DNA from: Rhinopomastus cyanomelas | Lineage: Eukaryota > Chordata > Aves > Bucerotiformes > Rhinopomastidae | Length of the DNA stretch: 64,000 nucleotides | Direction of reading: 5' to 3' | Assembly (NCBI GenBank): GCA_013400115.1 | Contig: VXBP01010281.1 | Coordinates: 1 to 64,000 of the forward strand | In this document: in pieces, positions 9,852 to 21,216 of the stretch | How the letters are laid out: each line of letters opens with the position of its first letter | Numbering within the stretch: position 1 is the stretch's first letter | The notes under the pieces: model-generated | Database searches by the model: none | The model's input: only the letters and a program-made list of their open reading frames with translations | What the model was told of the DNA's origin: nothing | Position numbers and translations under genes: made by a program

Positions 9852-10487
9852 ATTTATCAGTATCTCACCAGGAAATGTCGCCGGCGGAACAGGGGCTATA
9901 GCCATGAGATCTCCTCGCATGGCTCCTTCTACTGCGGTGGTGAGGGCTCTGTCGTCTACAGCCGGAGACCTTCACACTGCATGCCTGTGCCGAGATCATC
10001 CACCCACAGCATCACAGGGGGGTACAACTGTAGTGGTGAGGGATCTGTCGTAATAACCAGTGGTGACAGCAGGGGCACATATGACTGGGGTGTGACAGTG
10101 GGGACAGTCCCAGCCTACGGCAGACATGGGGCAATAGCATACAGCAGTGAGGACTTAGGCCCCCACGTCACTGGTGTCTCTGGAGGTGGGGAAGGATCCA
10201 GCTGCCATGGTGGGAGCTTGAGCATCCCTGCCGGAGGAGGCTATGGATACGGGTACAATGAACCACCAAGAGATCATTCCTTTCCAACATATGGAAGCAG
10301 TGGTGGGTCAGGGTACCATAGCGGAGGATCAGACTATGGTGTTGGGGGATACTCATGCCCCAGGTTGAGCTCTGACCACGGTGGGTCCTCCCAGGCCATG
10401 CAGCAGAAATGCCCCGTGGTCGTTCCTGACATTGAGCCCGAACAGATCAAGCAGAGCAGCAAACTGCCCCCAATCCAGAAGAAGTGA
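9852..10487 (+). CDS. Loricrin-like EDC protein (gene B), main coding exon
   Basis: Follows a strong pyrimidine-rich acceptor ending TCTTTCAG at 9851. Joined to 8942-8965 it encodes 219 residues. After a basic stretch (RKCRRRNRG) come three GEGS repeats (YCGGEGSVVYS, CSGEGSVVITS, GGGEGSSCHGG), Tyr/Gly/Ser-rich sequence (GGGYGYGYNEPP, GGSGYHSGGSDYG) and a C-terminus QAMQQKCPVVVPDIEPEQIK closely matching that of the loricrin at 6.1 kb. Known family role: a cornified-envelope structural protein cross-linked through its Gln/Lys-rich ends. AATAAA is at 10682-10687. The long upstream part of the open frame (from 9729) is intron. Paralogue name not assigned. Confidence 0.8.
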   Translation: MYQYLTRKCRRRNRGYSHEISSHGSFYCGGEGSVVYSRRPSHCMPVPRSSTHSITGGYNCSGEGSVVITSGDSRGTYDWGVTVGTVPAYGRHGAIAYSSEDLGPHVTGVSGGGEGSSCHGGSLSIPAGGGYGYGYNEPPRDHSFPTYGSSGGSGYHSGGSDYGVGGYSCPRLSSDHGGSSQAMQQKCPVVVPDIEPEQIKQSSKLPPIQKK

Positions 10488-10794
10488 CTGACCCAGCATC
10501 TGTCAAGGAGAAGTCTCCTGGACGTGCCACAACGCAGCTTTTCTCTGATCATAATTGCGGTCAGGGAGCCTCTCACTCCTTGCGTTGGGTGCTGTCAGCA
10601 ACGCTGCCGCAAGCACGGCTGGGAAAGGTCACTTGTGCTTTGGTGACAGCAAGAGAATCTCCTCTCCATCTCCTTTTGGAAAATAAAGCGTCGGTCTGTG
10701 GGCGATTCTGGTATCTGAGTGATTCCTTTAATTTCTGGGTCCTTCACTCAAACATACAAACAGAATCGGCCTCACAGCACGAGATCTTGGGCAC

Positions 10795-10966
10795 CGGAAC
10801 GGGCTGCCCAGGGAGGTGGTTGAGTGGCCATCCCTGGATGCGTGTAAAGACGGTTTGGATGAGGTGTTGAGGGCTGTGGTTTAGGGGTAACCTAACCCCT
10901 AGGGTGGATGGTTGGACTCAATGATCCCAGGAATCTCTTCCAACCAGAGTGATCCTGTGATGCTCT
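10795..10966 (+). mobile_element. CR1 fragment of the TTTAGGGGT/ACTCAATGATCC subfamily
   Basis: GAACGGGCTGCCCAGGGAGG, GGTTGGACTCAATGATCCCA and a terminal GATGCTCTGA identify it. It starts about 110 bp after the gene B poly(A) signal. Confidence 0.8.
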
Positions 10967-11671
10967 GATTAATCCAACATTTTGGACTCGTATTTTCGCA
11001 GCCACCCTCAAGTTTAAATGTGTTTGAATTTGTATTTATCGAATTAAAAATGGTTTTATTTGAATCGAGTGAAAGTTGTTTATTATCAACAGCCAGAGAA
11101 GGTCCCTAATTCTGCTGGCACTTCCCCCACGCTGTTGTCACCCAGTGGCAGTGCCGCGCCGCACCGAGACCCTCTGCCTGGGCAGACTCTGCCAGCTATG
11201 CTAAGGAGATATGCAAAGCTCCCGGGTGATTTCCGACTGATTATTATTTACAGCATGACCTTGGGAGCTCAGGATTGTTTACGTGGAAACAATTACGTGC
11301 CGGGCTCCTGTGCCAGAAAGATTGCAGGTGATGTAAGCCCGAGCACATAAAGCTGCCGCTTGCACCAGCGGCATGAGGCAACTCGAACAAGCTTGTTTGC
11401 TTCTTCGCTAGTAACCGGCTTCATGGCATTTTTTGATAGGATCAGCCCCTAAATTAGGCTCCAGGAGAAGATGGATCCTCCGTGCTGTGCTGACGGGGCT
11501 CTGCGGCGGAAGCCCCAACATCCAGTGTCGGTTGTTACGTGGCACCGGCCACGTAACTGGGACTGTCCAGTGGGGTTTTTCAGGTCCTCCAAGTGATAGC
11601 AATGAAGGAGAAAACCACCTCTGGATCTGTGCCTGTTTAAAAAAAAGACATAAAAGAACATAAAATTATAT
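10967..11671. other. Repeat-free block with a possible relic promoter
   Basis: Unique sequence. GGAAACAATTACGTGCC at about 11285-11301 resembles GCTAAACAATTACGAGCC upstream of gene H at about 47.39 kb. A CATAAAGC follows at 11347 and an exon-1-like GCTTCTTCGCTAG follows that, with no good donor. No coding exon follows. It could be a dead EDC promoter or an enhancer. Confidence 0.3.
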
Positions 11672-12108
11672 CACAGAATCACAGAACAATAGGGATTGGA
11701 AGGGACCTCAAAGATCATCCAGTCTGATCCTACCAACACAGCAGGATCACCTGGACCAAGCCACAAAGGAACATATCCAGGTGGATTTGAAATGCCTCCA
11801 GAGCAGGAGACTCCACAACCCCCCTGGGCAGCCCCTTCCAGGCCTCTGTCATCCTCAGTGGGAAGAAGGTCCTTCTCACATTGATGTGGAACCTCCTCTG
11901 CTCCAGCTCACACCCACTGCCCCTTGTTCTACCATTGGGTGCCCCTGGTCAGAGCCTGGCTCCACCCTCCTGACAGCCATCCTTCACATATTGATCAACA
12001 TCCATGGGGTCACCCCTCAGTCTTCATTTCTCCCAGCTCCAGAGCCCCAGGTCCCTCAGCCTCTCCTCACCAGGGAGATGCTCCCCTCCCTCCATCACCC
12101 CTGTGGCA
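11672..12108 (-). mobile_element. CR1, about 440 bp
   Basis: Begins CACAGAATCACAGAACAA and runs to the CTCCATCACCCCTGTGGC segment upstream in the element. Confidence 0.9.
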
Positions 12109-12627
12109 GTACAATATTTTCTACCATTAGGGCTTTTACTCACCTTTGGCTGTTTTGAGACCCTTTCCACCCAATAAAACCCAATAAAACTCTGCCCTGG
12201 TGCTTGTAAAGCTCCAGACACTACAAAACCAAAATCCTGAGCTCGTGTTTGGTGCCACAACTTTCACACTGTGTAATGTTGTAAGTTCTGTGGTGGAGGG
12301 AAGGTTGCACAAGGTTTTGTCACCAGCCTCCCTAAATTCCATTCCAAAATTAGAGAGCAGAATCGTTTCTTTGCATCTGCTTCTGTTTCTGTGATCTGCC
12401 CCTCTGCTGCTGATTTCTGTTGTTTTCTCTACTTCGACTGAGAGCAGTGAAAGCACTCAGAGCGTTCAAACAGCATCCCAGATGCTTCCAGGATTCTGAT
12501 GGTTGAAGGATGACCTGGCAGTGCTGGGTCAAAGGTGATCTTAAAGGTCTCTTCCAGCCAAAGACATCCTGAGATTCTCTGACTAGAGCCTGGAGTATTG
12601 AAAACTTTCTTCTCTGTTCAACAAACA

Positions 12628-12990
12628 GGAGACTGAGGGGTGACCTCATTAAGGTTTATAAACAGGGAGGTGTCAGGAGGATGGAGGCAGGCTCTGCTCA
12701 GGGGCACCCAGTGATGGGGCAAGGGGCAGCGGGTGTGAGCTGGAACAGAGGAGGTTCCACATCAGTGTGAGAAGGAACTTCTTCCCACTGAGGATGCCAG
12801 AACCCTGGAAGGGGCTGCCCAGGGGGGTTGTGGAGTCTCCTTCTCTGGAGATGTTTAAAATTGACTTGGATATGTTCCTGTGCGACTGGATCTATTGGAT
12901 CCTGCTGTGGCAGGGGGATTGGACTGGATGATCTTTCGAGGTCCCTTCCAATCCCTCGTGTTCTGTGATTCTGTGATTATGATTCTGTGA
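12628..12990 (+). mobile_element. CR1, about 360 bp
   Basis: Starts at AGGAGACTGAGGGGTGACC and ends with GTGATTCTGTGATTATGATTCTGTGA-type terminal repeats. Confidence 0.9.
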
Positions 12991-14881
12991 CACAAAAATC
13001 CCTAACATTTCATTCCCCACCCCCCATCCACAAAAAAAATTGAAGAAAATTTCAAAACCATTGAACACTTTTACAGTGGTTCTTTTGTTCGTGGTCCCAC
13101 CTGACTGGGTCTTTGAGGCTGGCATCAAAAAGACACCCCTCACGCTTAGATTGTTAGCCAAGCTGGGTGATGTAACCACGTTCTAGACTCGGGGGAGAAG
13201 GAGGATGTTCTTGCACCCAGAGTTAGAATTCAAGATGCCGGGGCTGCAGCTCAACCCCATCATGAAGGTAGGAGCAGGAGGAGGCTGCATTTCACACATG
13301 GGCATCTCCTCACACACTCATCCGTGGAGATTTCCTCCCCACTCGTTGTGCAACGGAGGGAGACCGACTCATCCTTCGCGGCTGCCGAAGGATGATAGCG
13401 CAGGACTCTCGTCCACGAGCGTGTCGCTGCTTGCAGGAGCAGCGGCCCCTCTGCTGTGGCTGTTTGTAAACAGGCAGGAAGGGTAAACACAAATCTGGCT
13501 GCTTGATGAAACTCACTCAGCGGCACCGCTGGGTAGAAACTGCAGAAACCATTCTAGCGATAGCAAGCGGGAGCCACCGCGCCACTTCGGTTGGGTTGAT
13601 CTCTCTGCCTGGCAAACCTTCGAGCCTCTCAGGTGTCCACGGTGCAAAGACACAGAGACATCCCAGCTGCACGGTCAAGCTGCTAATGGGAGGGAAAACG
13701 AGGCACCGGGGATGTTGCAAGGCCACGGTTGCACAGTTGATTGCACCAGGTGCAGGCAAGCGCCCCAGGGTGTGCAGCAGTCCGCTGCTCTGCGCCCAGG
13801 ATGCGCCGTCCTGCCCCGAGGAAGAGCTGGGTGAGCTGGAGGAGCATGGTGAGCTCCAGGACGTGCTCTCTGAGCGAGCACTTTGCTCACAGCTTACTCA
13901 CGAATGCGAGTTTTGCTCAAGCAGCTTCTGTAGGCGAGCGTTTCCCATCACGGACAGCAGTTGCTTCAGAGGCAAGAACATTAAAAAAAGAAGTTAAAAT
14001 ATTAGGAAAAAGAGAAATTTAAAAGGAGCAAATCACAGAAAGTCACAGAAAGTTGACAGGGCAAAAGCAAAAGTTGGCTTTTGGTTTGGGCCAGTTAAAA
14101 TGGTAGTAATATGGTAAAATAGTGGTAATGATGTCAACAAGAGTGAAAAGTCTGTCAAATCAGGCGTGAAGAGGATGGACGCGGGTAGAGAAACCACAGC
14201 ACGGTTGGGGGGGATTTGCAAGTACAAGCCAAGACTTCCAGAAGTGGCCTGTTCCGCTACGCGGCTCTGCCAGGACATTCTGTAGTCGCAGCTCTTGGAG
14301 GTGGCCACGGTGACCACAGGATCCATTACCCTGGTTTTATTGTTCCGGGAAATGACAAACAGAGAGGAGATCAGAGAGGCTACTAAGCTTCTGTTTCCTG
14401 TAGATGTCCTGTGAGGTGAGGACAACTCCAAAGATGTTTTCGGAGGGCGTGTGATGAGGACTTCCTAAAACCTTGCCATTTTTTACTGTGAGGACCGCGT
14501 CCGCTGTGCAAGACCCTGGTGCTGCCAAGAGCGGGCAGAGGCCACCAGGCATCGCGACCTCTCCTCTCCTCCAGACTTGGGGCGAGAGGTTTCAGGAGGA
14601 TAAGAAACCCCAAAAAGCACCACCTTTGCCATCCATTTTGCAACACAAAAACTCATCCTGGCATGACGGTGAGACAGTCGAGCCACCCACACGGTTTTCA
14701 CTCTTCACACATTACAACCTGCGTGGGGCAGGGCGGCAATTAAAGCTGTGTAACACGAGGAAGACAATCTACCCTATGACAAGTCAATCAAAGAAACTGG
14801 GTTGAATAAGCTTTTGAAGGTGGTGGATAATTAGGGGTGGGGCTGTTTTGTAAATACATTGGTCATTTCTCCCCAGGGGTT
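12991..14881. other. Intergenic, nothing recognised
   Basis: Nearly 1.9 kb without CR1. Overlapping ORFs of up to about 160 codons in several frames show no repeat or EDC composition. I see no exon signals. Confidence 0.4.
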
Positions 14882-14986
14882 TATTGCATTTTCAGGAAGA
14901 GAGCTAGGAACCGTATAAAAGTTCTGGGAACGGAGAGCAGCTCATTCGCTCAGCTTCTCTCCTTCTTCAGAGCCTTCACAACCAAG
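14882..14986 (+). promoter_or_regulatory. Gene C promoter and exon 1
   Basis: TATAAAAG starts at 14914. The promoter element is poorly preserved (TATTGCATTTTC at 14882-14893) but sits at the usual distance. Exon 1 (about 14944-14986, starting near CTCATTCGCTCAGC) ends before the donor GTAGGT at 14987. Confidence 0.75.
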
Positions 14987-15142
14987 GTAGGTTCCAACTG
15001 CACCGCTGATACTTCAATCGCTGAGCTGAGCTCGAGTTAAGCTCTTACAAGATGGGTCTGCCTGCGGGTTCTGGGGTTATTGAGAGCCAAGGTCTTGCCT
15101 TGGTGGCTGGGGCGATGTTGTGCTACCAAAATTGGCCTGAAA

Positions 15143-15453
15143 TACGTGAAGGGTGGGTGTCAGGGGGATGGAGCCAGGGGCACCCAATGATAGGACAAGG
15201 GGCAGTGGGTGTCAGCTGGAACAGAGGAGGTTCCATATAAATATCAGAAGGACCTTCTTCACAGTGAAGGTGACAGAGCACTGGAAGGGGCTGCCCAGGG
15301 GGGTTTGTGGAGTCTTCTTCTATGGAGACGTTTGAAACCCACCTGGACATGTTCCTGTGCGACTTGGTCTAGGTGATCCTGCTGTGGCAGGGGGATTGGA
15401 CTGGATGATCTTTCAAGGTGCCTTCCAATCCCTGATGTCCTGTGATTCCGTGA
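15143..15453 (+). mobile_element. CR1 in intron of gene C
   Basis: GTGAAGGGTGGGTGTCAGGG at the 5' side and TGTGATTCCGTGA at the 3' end. Confidence 0.9.
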
Positions 15454-16462
15454 TGCTAAGAAGTAAAATTCATCGTTCTTATCACATGTAGACGTATCTG
15501 GGTCGGTTCAGTGCACAGGATTCCTAAATTCCACAGGATAATCTGGGAATAACGAATGGGATTTGGGAATGAATTGGAGACAGGAGCCTGATCCTTCATA
15601 AGAAAACTTACGGTTTTAAGATGGGAATTTTCATTGCACTTGTGAGGCTGCTTCCTCTTCCAAGTTCCTTTGGGGACTCTAGATCTTCAGGAACTGGAAG
15701 GATTAAGGTGTTTGAAGAAGTCTAGGAAAGAAATGGGATGACAGATTTAAATTATGAGAGGAAAAGGTAGAACAAGCAGCTTCAGCTCAGCTGGCCACGT
15801 CCCAGACACCTTTTGCCTCCTTCAGATCACAGCTCTCCTCAGGAGCGGTTTGAGATGTGCACATGGGGTTTTCCTGGTGCCTCAGGAACTGGCCAGCCAC
15901 GGGTCCACAGGGCATGGAGGGAGCAGAGGGTGCAAGGAGGGAGGAAGGCACAGGAGTCTCTTCACTCTGAGTATCTGGTTTTGAAGCTGTATTTTGCCAA
16001 GTCTCTAATACCATCAGTCCTGGCTGTAAACTCACCAGCCATGCCAGAGCTCTCTGGGCTGTGTGTTTTCTGGACCCTCAGCAAGAAGCCTCCATGCCAG
16101 TCCAGCAGCCCATGGCCATCTGCTGCTCCATTACACATCCCACTGTCCTCTATCAGTGCTTGTGGGATGCAGCACGGGAGAGCAGGGAAAGAGCTCATGT
16201 AGTCCAGCAGAAGTGAAGATCAGGGCTGCTGGTGGTGCTTGTGGGAATGTTCAGATGGTGCTGGAGATCTGGCACTGCCAGAATGAAGTCTCCAAGCTGG
16301 GGAAGTGGGATGGAAAGAGAGATAAATCCTGTTGAGCCTCCACAGGCTCATGACACAATCAAGGATGTCTGAACCCAAAGCAGAGTAGGGGGAGCACACT
16401 GCCCTTCGTGCATCTGATAACAAAGGTTTCTCCTCCCCAGGGTTCTCTGCCCCAACTGAAAA

Positions 16463-16732
16463 ATGTGCTCCCGTGGAGACAGAGGCTGCCACAGCACCGA
16501 GAGCTCCTCCTGCCACAGCGGAGGTTCCTCCTGCCACGACAGCGAGAGGTCCTGCCACGGCACTGAGGAGGTCGTCTGCCACGAAGTGAACGCCGTGCAA
16601 GACGTGACACCGGTGGTTGTCCTCACTCCCCAGGGCCCCGGGCAGGCACCAGTGGCCCCCGTTCCCTGCCAGCAGCAGCAGCAGCAGATCAAGCAGCCAG
16701 TGCAGTGGCCCCCACAACAGCAGCAGAAGTGA
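16463..16732 (+). CDS. Small Ser/His/Cys N-terminus, Gln-rich C-terminus EDC protein (gene C)
   Basis: An 89-residue product. The acceptor AG at 16439-16440 is followed 22 nt later by the ATG. Residues 1-35 carry repeated SSCH or SCH motifs (MCSRGDRGCHSTESSSCH, SGGSSCHDSERSCHG). The middle is Val/Pro-rich (DVTPVVVLTPQGPGQAP). The last 22 residues are Gln-rich and read IKQPVQWPPQQQQK, matching the loricrin-type C-terminus of genes A and B (IKQSSKLPP, TKQSCHWPSSQQK). Gln-rich ends in this family are transglutaminase substrates; that role is inferred here. The intron is about 1.45 kb and holds one CR1. ATTAAA is at 16974-16979. It resembles what the literature calls small Q-motif EDC genes, but I do not assign a symbol. 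Confidence 0.85.
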   Translation: MCSRGDRGCHSTESSSCHSGGSSCHDSERSCHGTEEVVCHEVNAVQDVTPVVVLTPQGPGQAPVAPVPCQQQQQQIKQPVQWPPQQQQK

Positions 16733-16989
16733 GGGGTCGAAGACGAGCCGACGGTCAGCGCACACCACGGGGTTGCTCCTCTCCCCTCTTCTCTGCAAGA
16801 CGCGGTCCTGAGCTTGGGCAGGTCCTGCCCCTTCCCTCCAGCACACGTTACCTCTCCCCACTCCTGATCACGCAAAGTGGCATTAGCATGGCAGAAAGGC
16901 GATTCGCCCTCGCGCACTCGAGCATCCGAATCCATTCATTTCCCGCTTCTGTCTCCGGTGGCAAAGATGTGATATTAAAGCCTAAAGCT

Positions 16990-17451
16990 CACTAAACGTG
17001 CTGGTGTCTCTGTGTTCTTCCACCATCACCTTCCTCTTTATCTCTAACATCATCCCCAGGGCCATTTCTATCAACAGAAGCTACTTTTCACGGCTTCCCT
17101 CGCTTCCCGTTGCGCTTCACCGGCGGCGATGCGCCAAAGCTCAGCTCTCCAGTCCCCACGCCTTGCGAGCCTGCCAGAACAATCCAGATGCTGGGTTTGG
17201 AAATGCTGTCTGGGGCTGAAGGTGCAGATCAATATCGCTCATTAACGGCAGCCCTTGGCTCTGGAACAACTGGCCCTGAGCCTCAGATCCTCACAGACAC
17301 ATCTTGAAGGAGCAGAAAGCAAAGCTTTGGTTTTGTAACACTCTACACGGCTGGTGAGCACAAGCACAGGCTCCATCTAGGAAAGCTGGGAATCGTTGAT
17401 CACCATAAACAAGAGGGTGGAAGTGGAGGAAGGACCATCTCATATTTAATC
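16990..17451. other. Intergenic, nothing recognised
   Basis: Sequence between the gene C poly(A) signal and the next CR1; no gene signal. Confidence 0.4.
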
Positions 17452-17808
17452 ACAGAATCATTGAGGCTAGAAAAGACCTCTGAGATATATGTGAAGGGTG
17501 GGTGTCAGGAGGATGGAGCCAGGCTCTGCTCAGGGGCATCCAATGATAGGACAAGGGACAGTGGGTGTGAGCTGGAGCAGAGGAGGTTCCACACTAATAT
17601 CAGAAGGACCTTCTTCAGGGTAAGGGTGACAGAGCACTGGAACAGGCTGCCCAGGGGGGTTGTGGAGTCTCCTTCACAGGATATGTTTAAGACCCACCTG
17701 GATGTGTTCCTGTGTGACTTGGTCTAGGTGATCCTGCTGTGTGCAGGGGATTGGACTGGATGATCTTTCGAGGTCCCTCCCAATCCCTAATGTTCTGTGA
17801 TTCTGTGA
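17452..17808 (+). mobile_element. CR1 with a short opposite-strand CR1 end at its 5' side
   Basis: CACAGAATCATTGAGGCTAG at 17452 is the minus-strand end of another copy. From about 17488 the plus-strand element runs to TGTGATTCTGTGA. Confidence 0.85.
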
Positions 17809-18082
17809 TCAAGTCCAGCCAATGACCTACCACCACCACATTGGCTAGACCATGGAGGATGTGGAGGTGTGAGGTCATCATCTTCCTTTAACTACAGAAT
17901 ATGGGCTTCAACAGGCATTTTGTGCAAGGTAACTCTACCTTCTCTGAAAATCCCACCAGGAGTCCTTGGTGCCTACAGGAAGTACCTGGCTGATGCAAAA
18001 TTAAACTGGGCTTAAGTCAGACCATGGACTGGAGCGATGACCCCCAGTGAGAATGGTAATCCTGGGTCACCACAAAACACAG

Positions 18083-18166
18083 GATCACAGAACATTAGGG
18101 ACTGGAAGGGACCTCGAAAGATCATCTACTCCAATCCCCCTGCCAGAGCAGGACCACCTAGACATA
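18083..18166 (-). mobile_element. Short CR1 3' fragment
   Basis: GATCACAGAACATTAGGGAC through CCTGCCAGAGCAGGACCACC. Confidence 0.8.
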
Positions 18167-19055
18167 AGCCCCCACATCCTACCAAGGTTTCAGCTCACTT
18201 TTCTCAGCAGAAACCATAAAAACTCTGATCTTTGCAGAAGTAGAAGAAAAGGGCTGGACTAGTGGCCATAAACTCCAGCAGCTGTGTTGCCCAGTGCAGA
18301 AGGCTCATCCCCAGGTTCTGCTGTGGCAGGGAGGCAGATTGCTGCAGGATGGGAGTAGTGCTGTGTGTAATGCGCCAGATATTTAATTAATGAAGGCTTT
18401 GCACTGGATCTTTGAAGGGAACAAGAAACTCACTATTAGCACTTGCTTTATTATGGCTGCTAATTAAAGTAACAAGGAGCATCGTTCCCACACACAAGGT
18501 CCATGACTGCAGGTGCAAGGAATGAACATCAGGGTGAGAAACGTGCAGCAGGGTGCATTAAGATGTCGTTGGGTGGTGCCACCGACCTTCCTCGTCCCCC
18601 CAGGACAGCCAGGGAGTACCCTACTGCCGGGGCCAAACCCATCCTGTTACCAAAGGGGAGGCTGAAACCAAGTCAGGTTGGAGGCTCCAGGCTGGGTTTG
18701 AGTCTGGCAGAAAGCGTTTGGGGGAAGGGGAGATAAAGATCTCCTGTCTTAGTTCTTTCTAGGCTGTCCAAGTTTTCACCTACGCGCTTGCTCTCGGCGA
18801 AGCTGAAGCGCTGCGGGTTGTGTCATTCGTTGAAGGAGCGGCTTAGGAACAGCCTGAGGAACAGAGACAGCAGATGTCTCCTGAGCTGGGGGTTTGTTAT
18901 CTGGGCACACACATCTGGGAAGCAGATTGCACAAAAGCAGAAGGAGATTGGCCCAACCTCCCCCCCAGCTCCAAGGCAGCAGCAGTCTCTGTGGTGAAGG
19001 CAATCTTTGCAGAGGAAATTCTTGGGGCAATCAAGTCAGTAGAAGAACGGCCAAG
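18167..19055. other. Intergenic, nothing recognised
   Basis: Unique sequence with an AT-rich stretch near 18380-18470 (several TTAATTAA or CTAATTAA motifs). No coding signal. Confidence 0.4.
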
Positions 19056-19376
19056 AAACGTGAAGGGTGGGTGTAAGGAGGATGGAGACAGGCTCTGCTC
19101 AGTGTCATCGAGTGATAGGACGAGGGGTAGAAGGTGCAAGCTGGAACATCAGAGGTTCCATGTAAATATCAGAAGGATCTTCTTCCCAGTGAGGGTGATG
19201 GAGCGCTGGAAGGGGCTGCCCAGGGGGGTTGTGGAGTCTCCTTCACTGGAGATGTTCAAGGCCTACCTGGACATGTTCCTGTGTGACTTGTTCTAGGTGA
19301 TCCTGCTGTTGCAGGGGGATAGGACTAGATGGTCTTTCAAGGCCCCTTCCAATCCCTAATGATTCTGTGATTCTAT
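19056..19376 (+). mobile_element. CR1
   Basis: GTGAAGGGTGGGTGTAAGGA to GATTCTGTGATTCTAT. Confidence 0.9.
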
Positions 19377-19437
19377 TAAATGGACCATGGAATACGAAGG
19401 TGTCTTACAGGAAAGCTGGAGAAGGGCTTTCTGTGCT

Positions 19438-19711
19438 AATAGAACAAGGGGCAATGGCCTGAAACTGAAAGAGGGGAGATTTAGATTGGATATTAGGAGG
19501 AAGTTCTTCACCATGAGGGTGCCAAAGCCTTGGAATGGGTTGCCCAAGAGAGGTGGTGGATGGCCCATCCCTGGAAGTGTTCAAGGCCAGGTTGGATGGG
19601 ACAATGAGCAACCAGATCTAGTGGGAGAGAGGTGCCCCGGCCCACAGCAGGGGGGTTGGAACTGGATGATCTTCACGGTCCCTTGCAGCCTATGGCTCTA
19701 TGATTCTGTGA
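19438..19711 (+). mobile_element. CR1, second subfamily
   Basis: Same variant type as the copy at 7.1 kb: GTTCAAGGCCAGGTTGGATG, GGTTGGAACTGGATGATC, ending CTATGATTCTGTGA. Confidence 0.85.
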
Positions 19712-19789
19712 AATGCACAACAAATCTAGGGCAAATGTTAGCAAAGCAGGAGGTGAGGGGTGCCCCACATGCAGAGCACGTTTTGTAGC

Positions 19790-20227
19790 ACTAAACCAGT
19801 GTTGGGCTCCTATGCAGAGCTTCTGGTTGCGCTGCTGTGGCTGCAAACAACGATGCTGCCGTGTGAGAATCCCAAACCACATCAAGATGAGGTTCCAAAC
19901 ACCCTGCTCTCCCATTAATTGTAGCATCCCCATAACACCCCTCTGAGCTTACCCCATAGCTATGGCATGCCCTGCACGTCTCATAGCTCCTCACCAGCTC
20001 CCTGGCACAACAAGAAGACCTGCTTCCCTGGCATGGTGGTGGCTGAGAGCAGGTTGAGTGGTGGCAACCATAGAGTCAACAGTTGTGGCCACCCCGGAAT
20101 GAGTCTCTGCCGTGAAGTAGTTTGTGCTGTAGGCATGGAGATGGGGTGTGTGCTGGATGTCCAGCCAGGAGACCACCAGGTCATATAAGGTTGAGTTCAA
20201 GCTGAAGAAGGATTTTCTCTGAAGCAT
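19790..20227 (-). pseudogene. Decayed minus-strand relative of gene J
   Basis: Reading the minus strand from 20227, an ORF of 78 codons begins MLQRKSFFSLNSTLYD and continues VSWLDIQHTP, aligning to gene J (MIYSSGRESYFNLNSTWYD, GSWLDTRRTP) for roughly 45 codons at both DNA and protein level. Similarity then fades. The frame ends in TGA at 19991. A different frame further on gives SYETCRACHSYGVSSEGCYG, resembling the Cys/Gly/Tyr repeats of gene J, so at least one frameshift is likely. A minus-strand TATA and exon 1 lie upstream at about 20.77-20.87 kb. It could instead be a short functional gene. Confidence 0.6.
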
Positions 20228-20260
20228 GGAAACATGAAGAGGTAGCTCAGTGATGGAAGA

Positions 20261-20398
20261 ATCATAGAATCATTAGGGATTGGAAGGGACCTCTAAAGAC
20301 CATCTAGCCCAATCCCCCTGCCAGAGCAGGATCACCTAGACCAAGTAGCACAGGAACACGTCCCGGCAGGTCTTAAACATCTCCAATGAAGGCAGTAT
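20261..20398 (-). mobile_element. CR1 fragment in the intron of the minus-strand relic
   Basis: AATCATAGAATCATTAGGGA to TTAAACATCTCCAATGAAGG. Confidence 0.85.
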
Positions 20399-20767
20399 CA
20401 CGTATGGAACTTTTTTATCTTCCAGGTAAGACACAAGAACTAGAGGACTTACTACAGCAAATATTGACTTGTTTCCCCCCGTTTTGTTGTTGTCTATAAG
20501 ATATCATCTCAATGACATCCTTGACACACTTATCGTGAACATATTTAACCCAAAACTCAATTTTTTATCGTTCTTCTCAGTAATGATATTTCATGTATCG
20601 ATTAATACAAGAAACACCCCTCAGAAAGAAGCTCTTCCTTGCACTGTTCACCACAAACATGCAGGCTGGTTTTGCTCAGAGCCAAGACAACCGAGTAAAC
20701 ACAGAGCTACAGTCTACAAGTAAGTTGCTATAAAGGTTCCAGATCATCACCCTCCAGCCTCACGTAC

Positions 20768-20871
20768 CTTAGTGAACAACAGGGGAGCAACAGGAGGAGT
20801 AAAGTCAAACTGAACAAGGTGGCCTCAAACTGGGGGACTTTATAGAGCTGGAGGTTCCAGCAGTGAGGCGC
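20768..20871 (-). promoter_or_regulatory. Minus-strand EDC-type promoter and exon 1
   Basis: On the minus strand, GCGCCTCACTGC at 20871-20860 precedes CTATAAAG (TATAAAG at 20844-20838) by the spacing seen at the other promoters. A short exon ending CACTAAG is followed by the donor GTACGTGAG at 20767. It would serve the gene J relative at 20227. Confidence 0.5.
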
Positions 20872-21216
20872 TCCTAGGGAATGGGGGTTTGTTGTCCCCT
20901 GGCCACAGCCAGTTTTGTTTGCTGCTCTTGGCTCCAAATATTTACACCTGAAACATGTGTTTTAACCTCTGCCATCGTCTCTGTTTTCCATGGCAGCAGA
21001 TTCACTCCCACACACAAAGATTTCTAGATGCTCTCCCTAACTACAGCCTAAACAAAACTTCTCAGCAAAGTGTTTCTAGGTTCATTCTGGACATGGCGAT
21101 ACCGAAACACAGATGGACCTGTTGGAGGGATCCCGGTGAGTCAGGAGGGCATCACCACAAATCAATTGAAACTGACGTCTAATCCGAAGTGGCATCCCAG
21201 TGTTGGCACATTCTTG

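Noticed and set aside
13503..13997. 164-codon frame
   Set aside because: No EDC-type composition, splice sites, TATA or repeats; overlapping frames of similar size are present.
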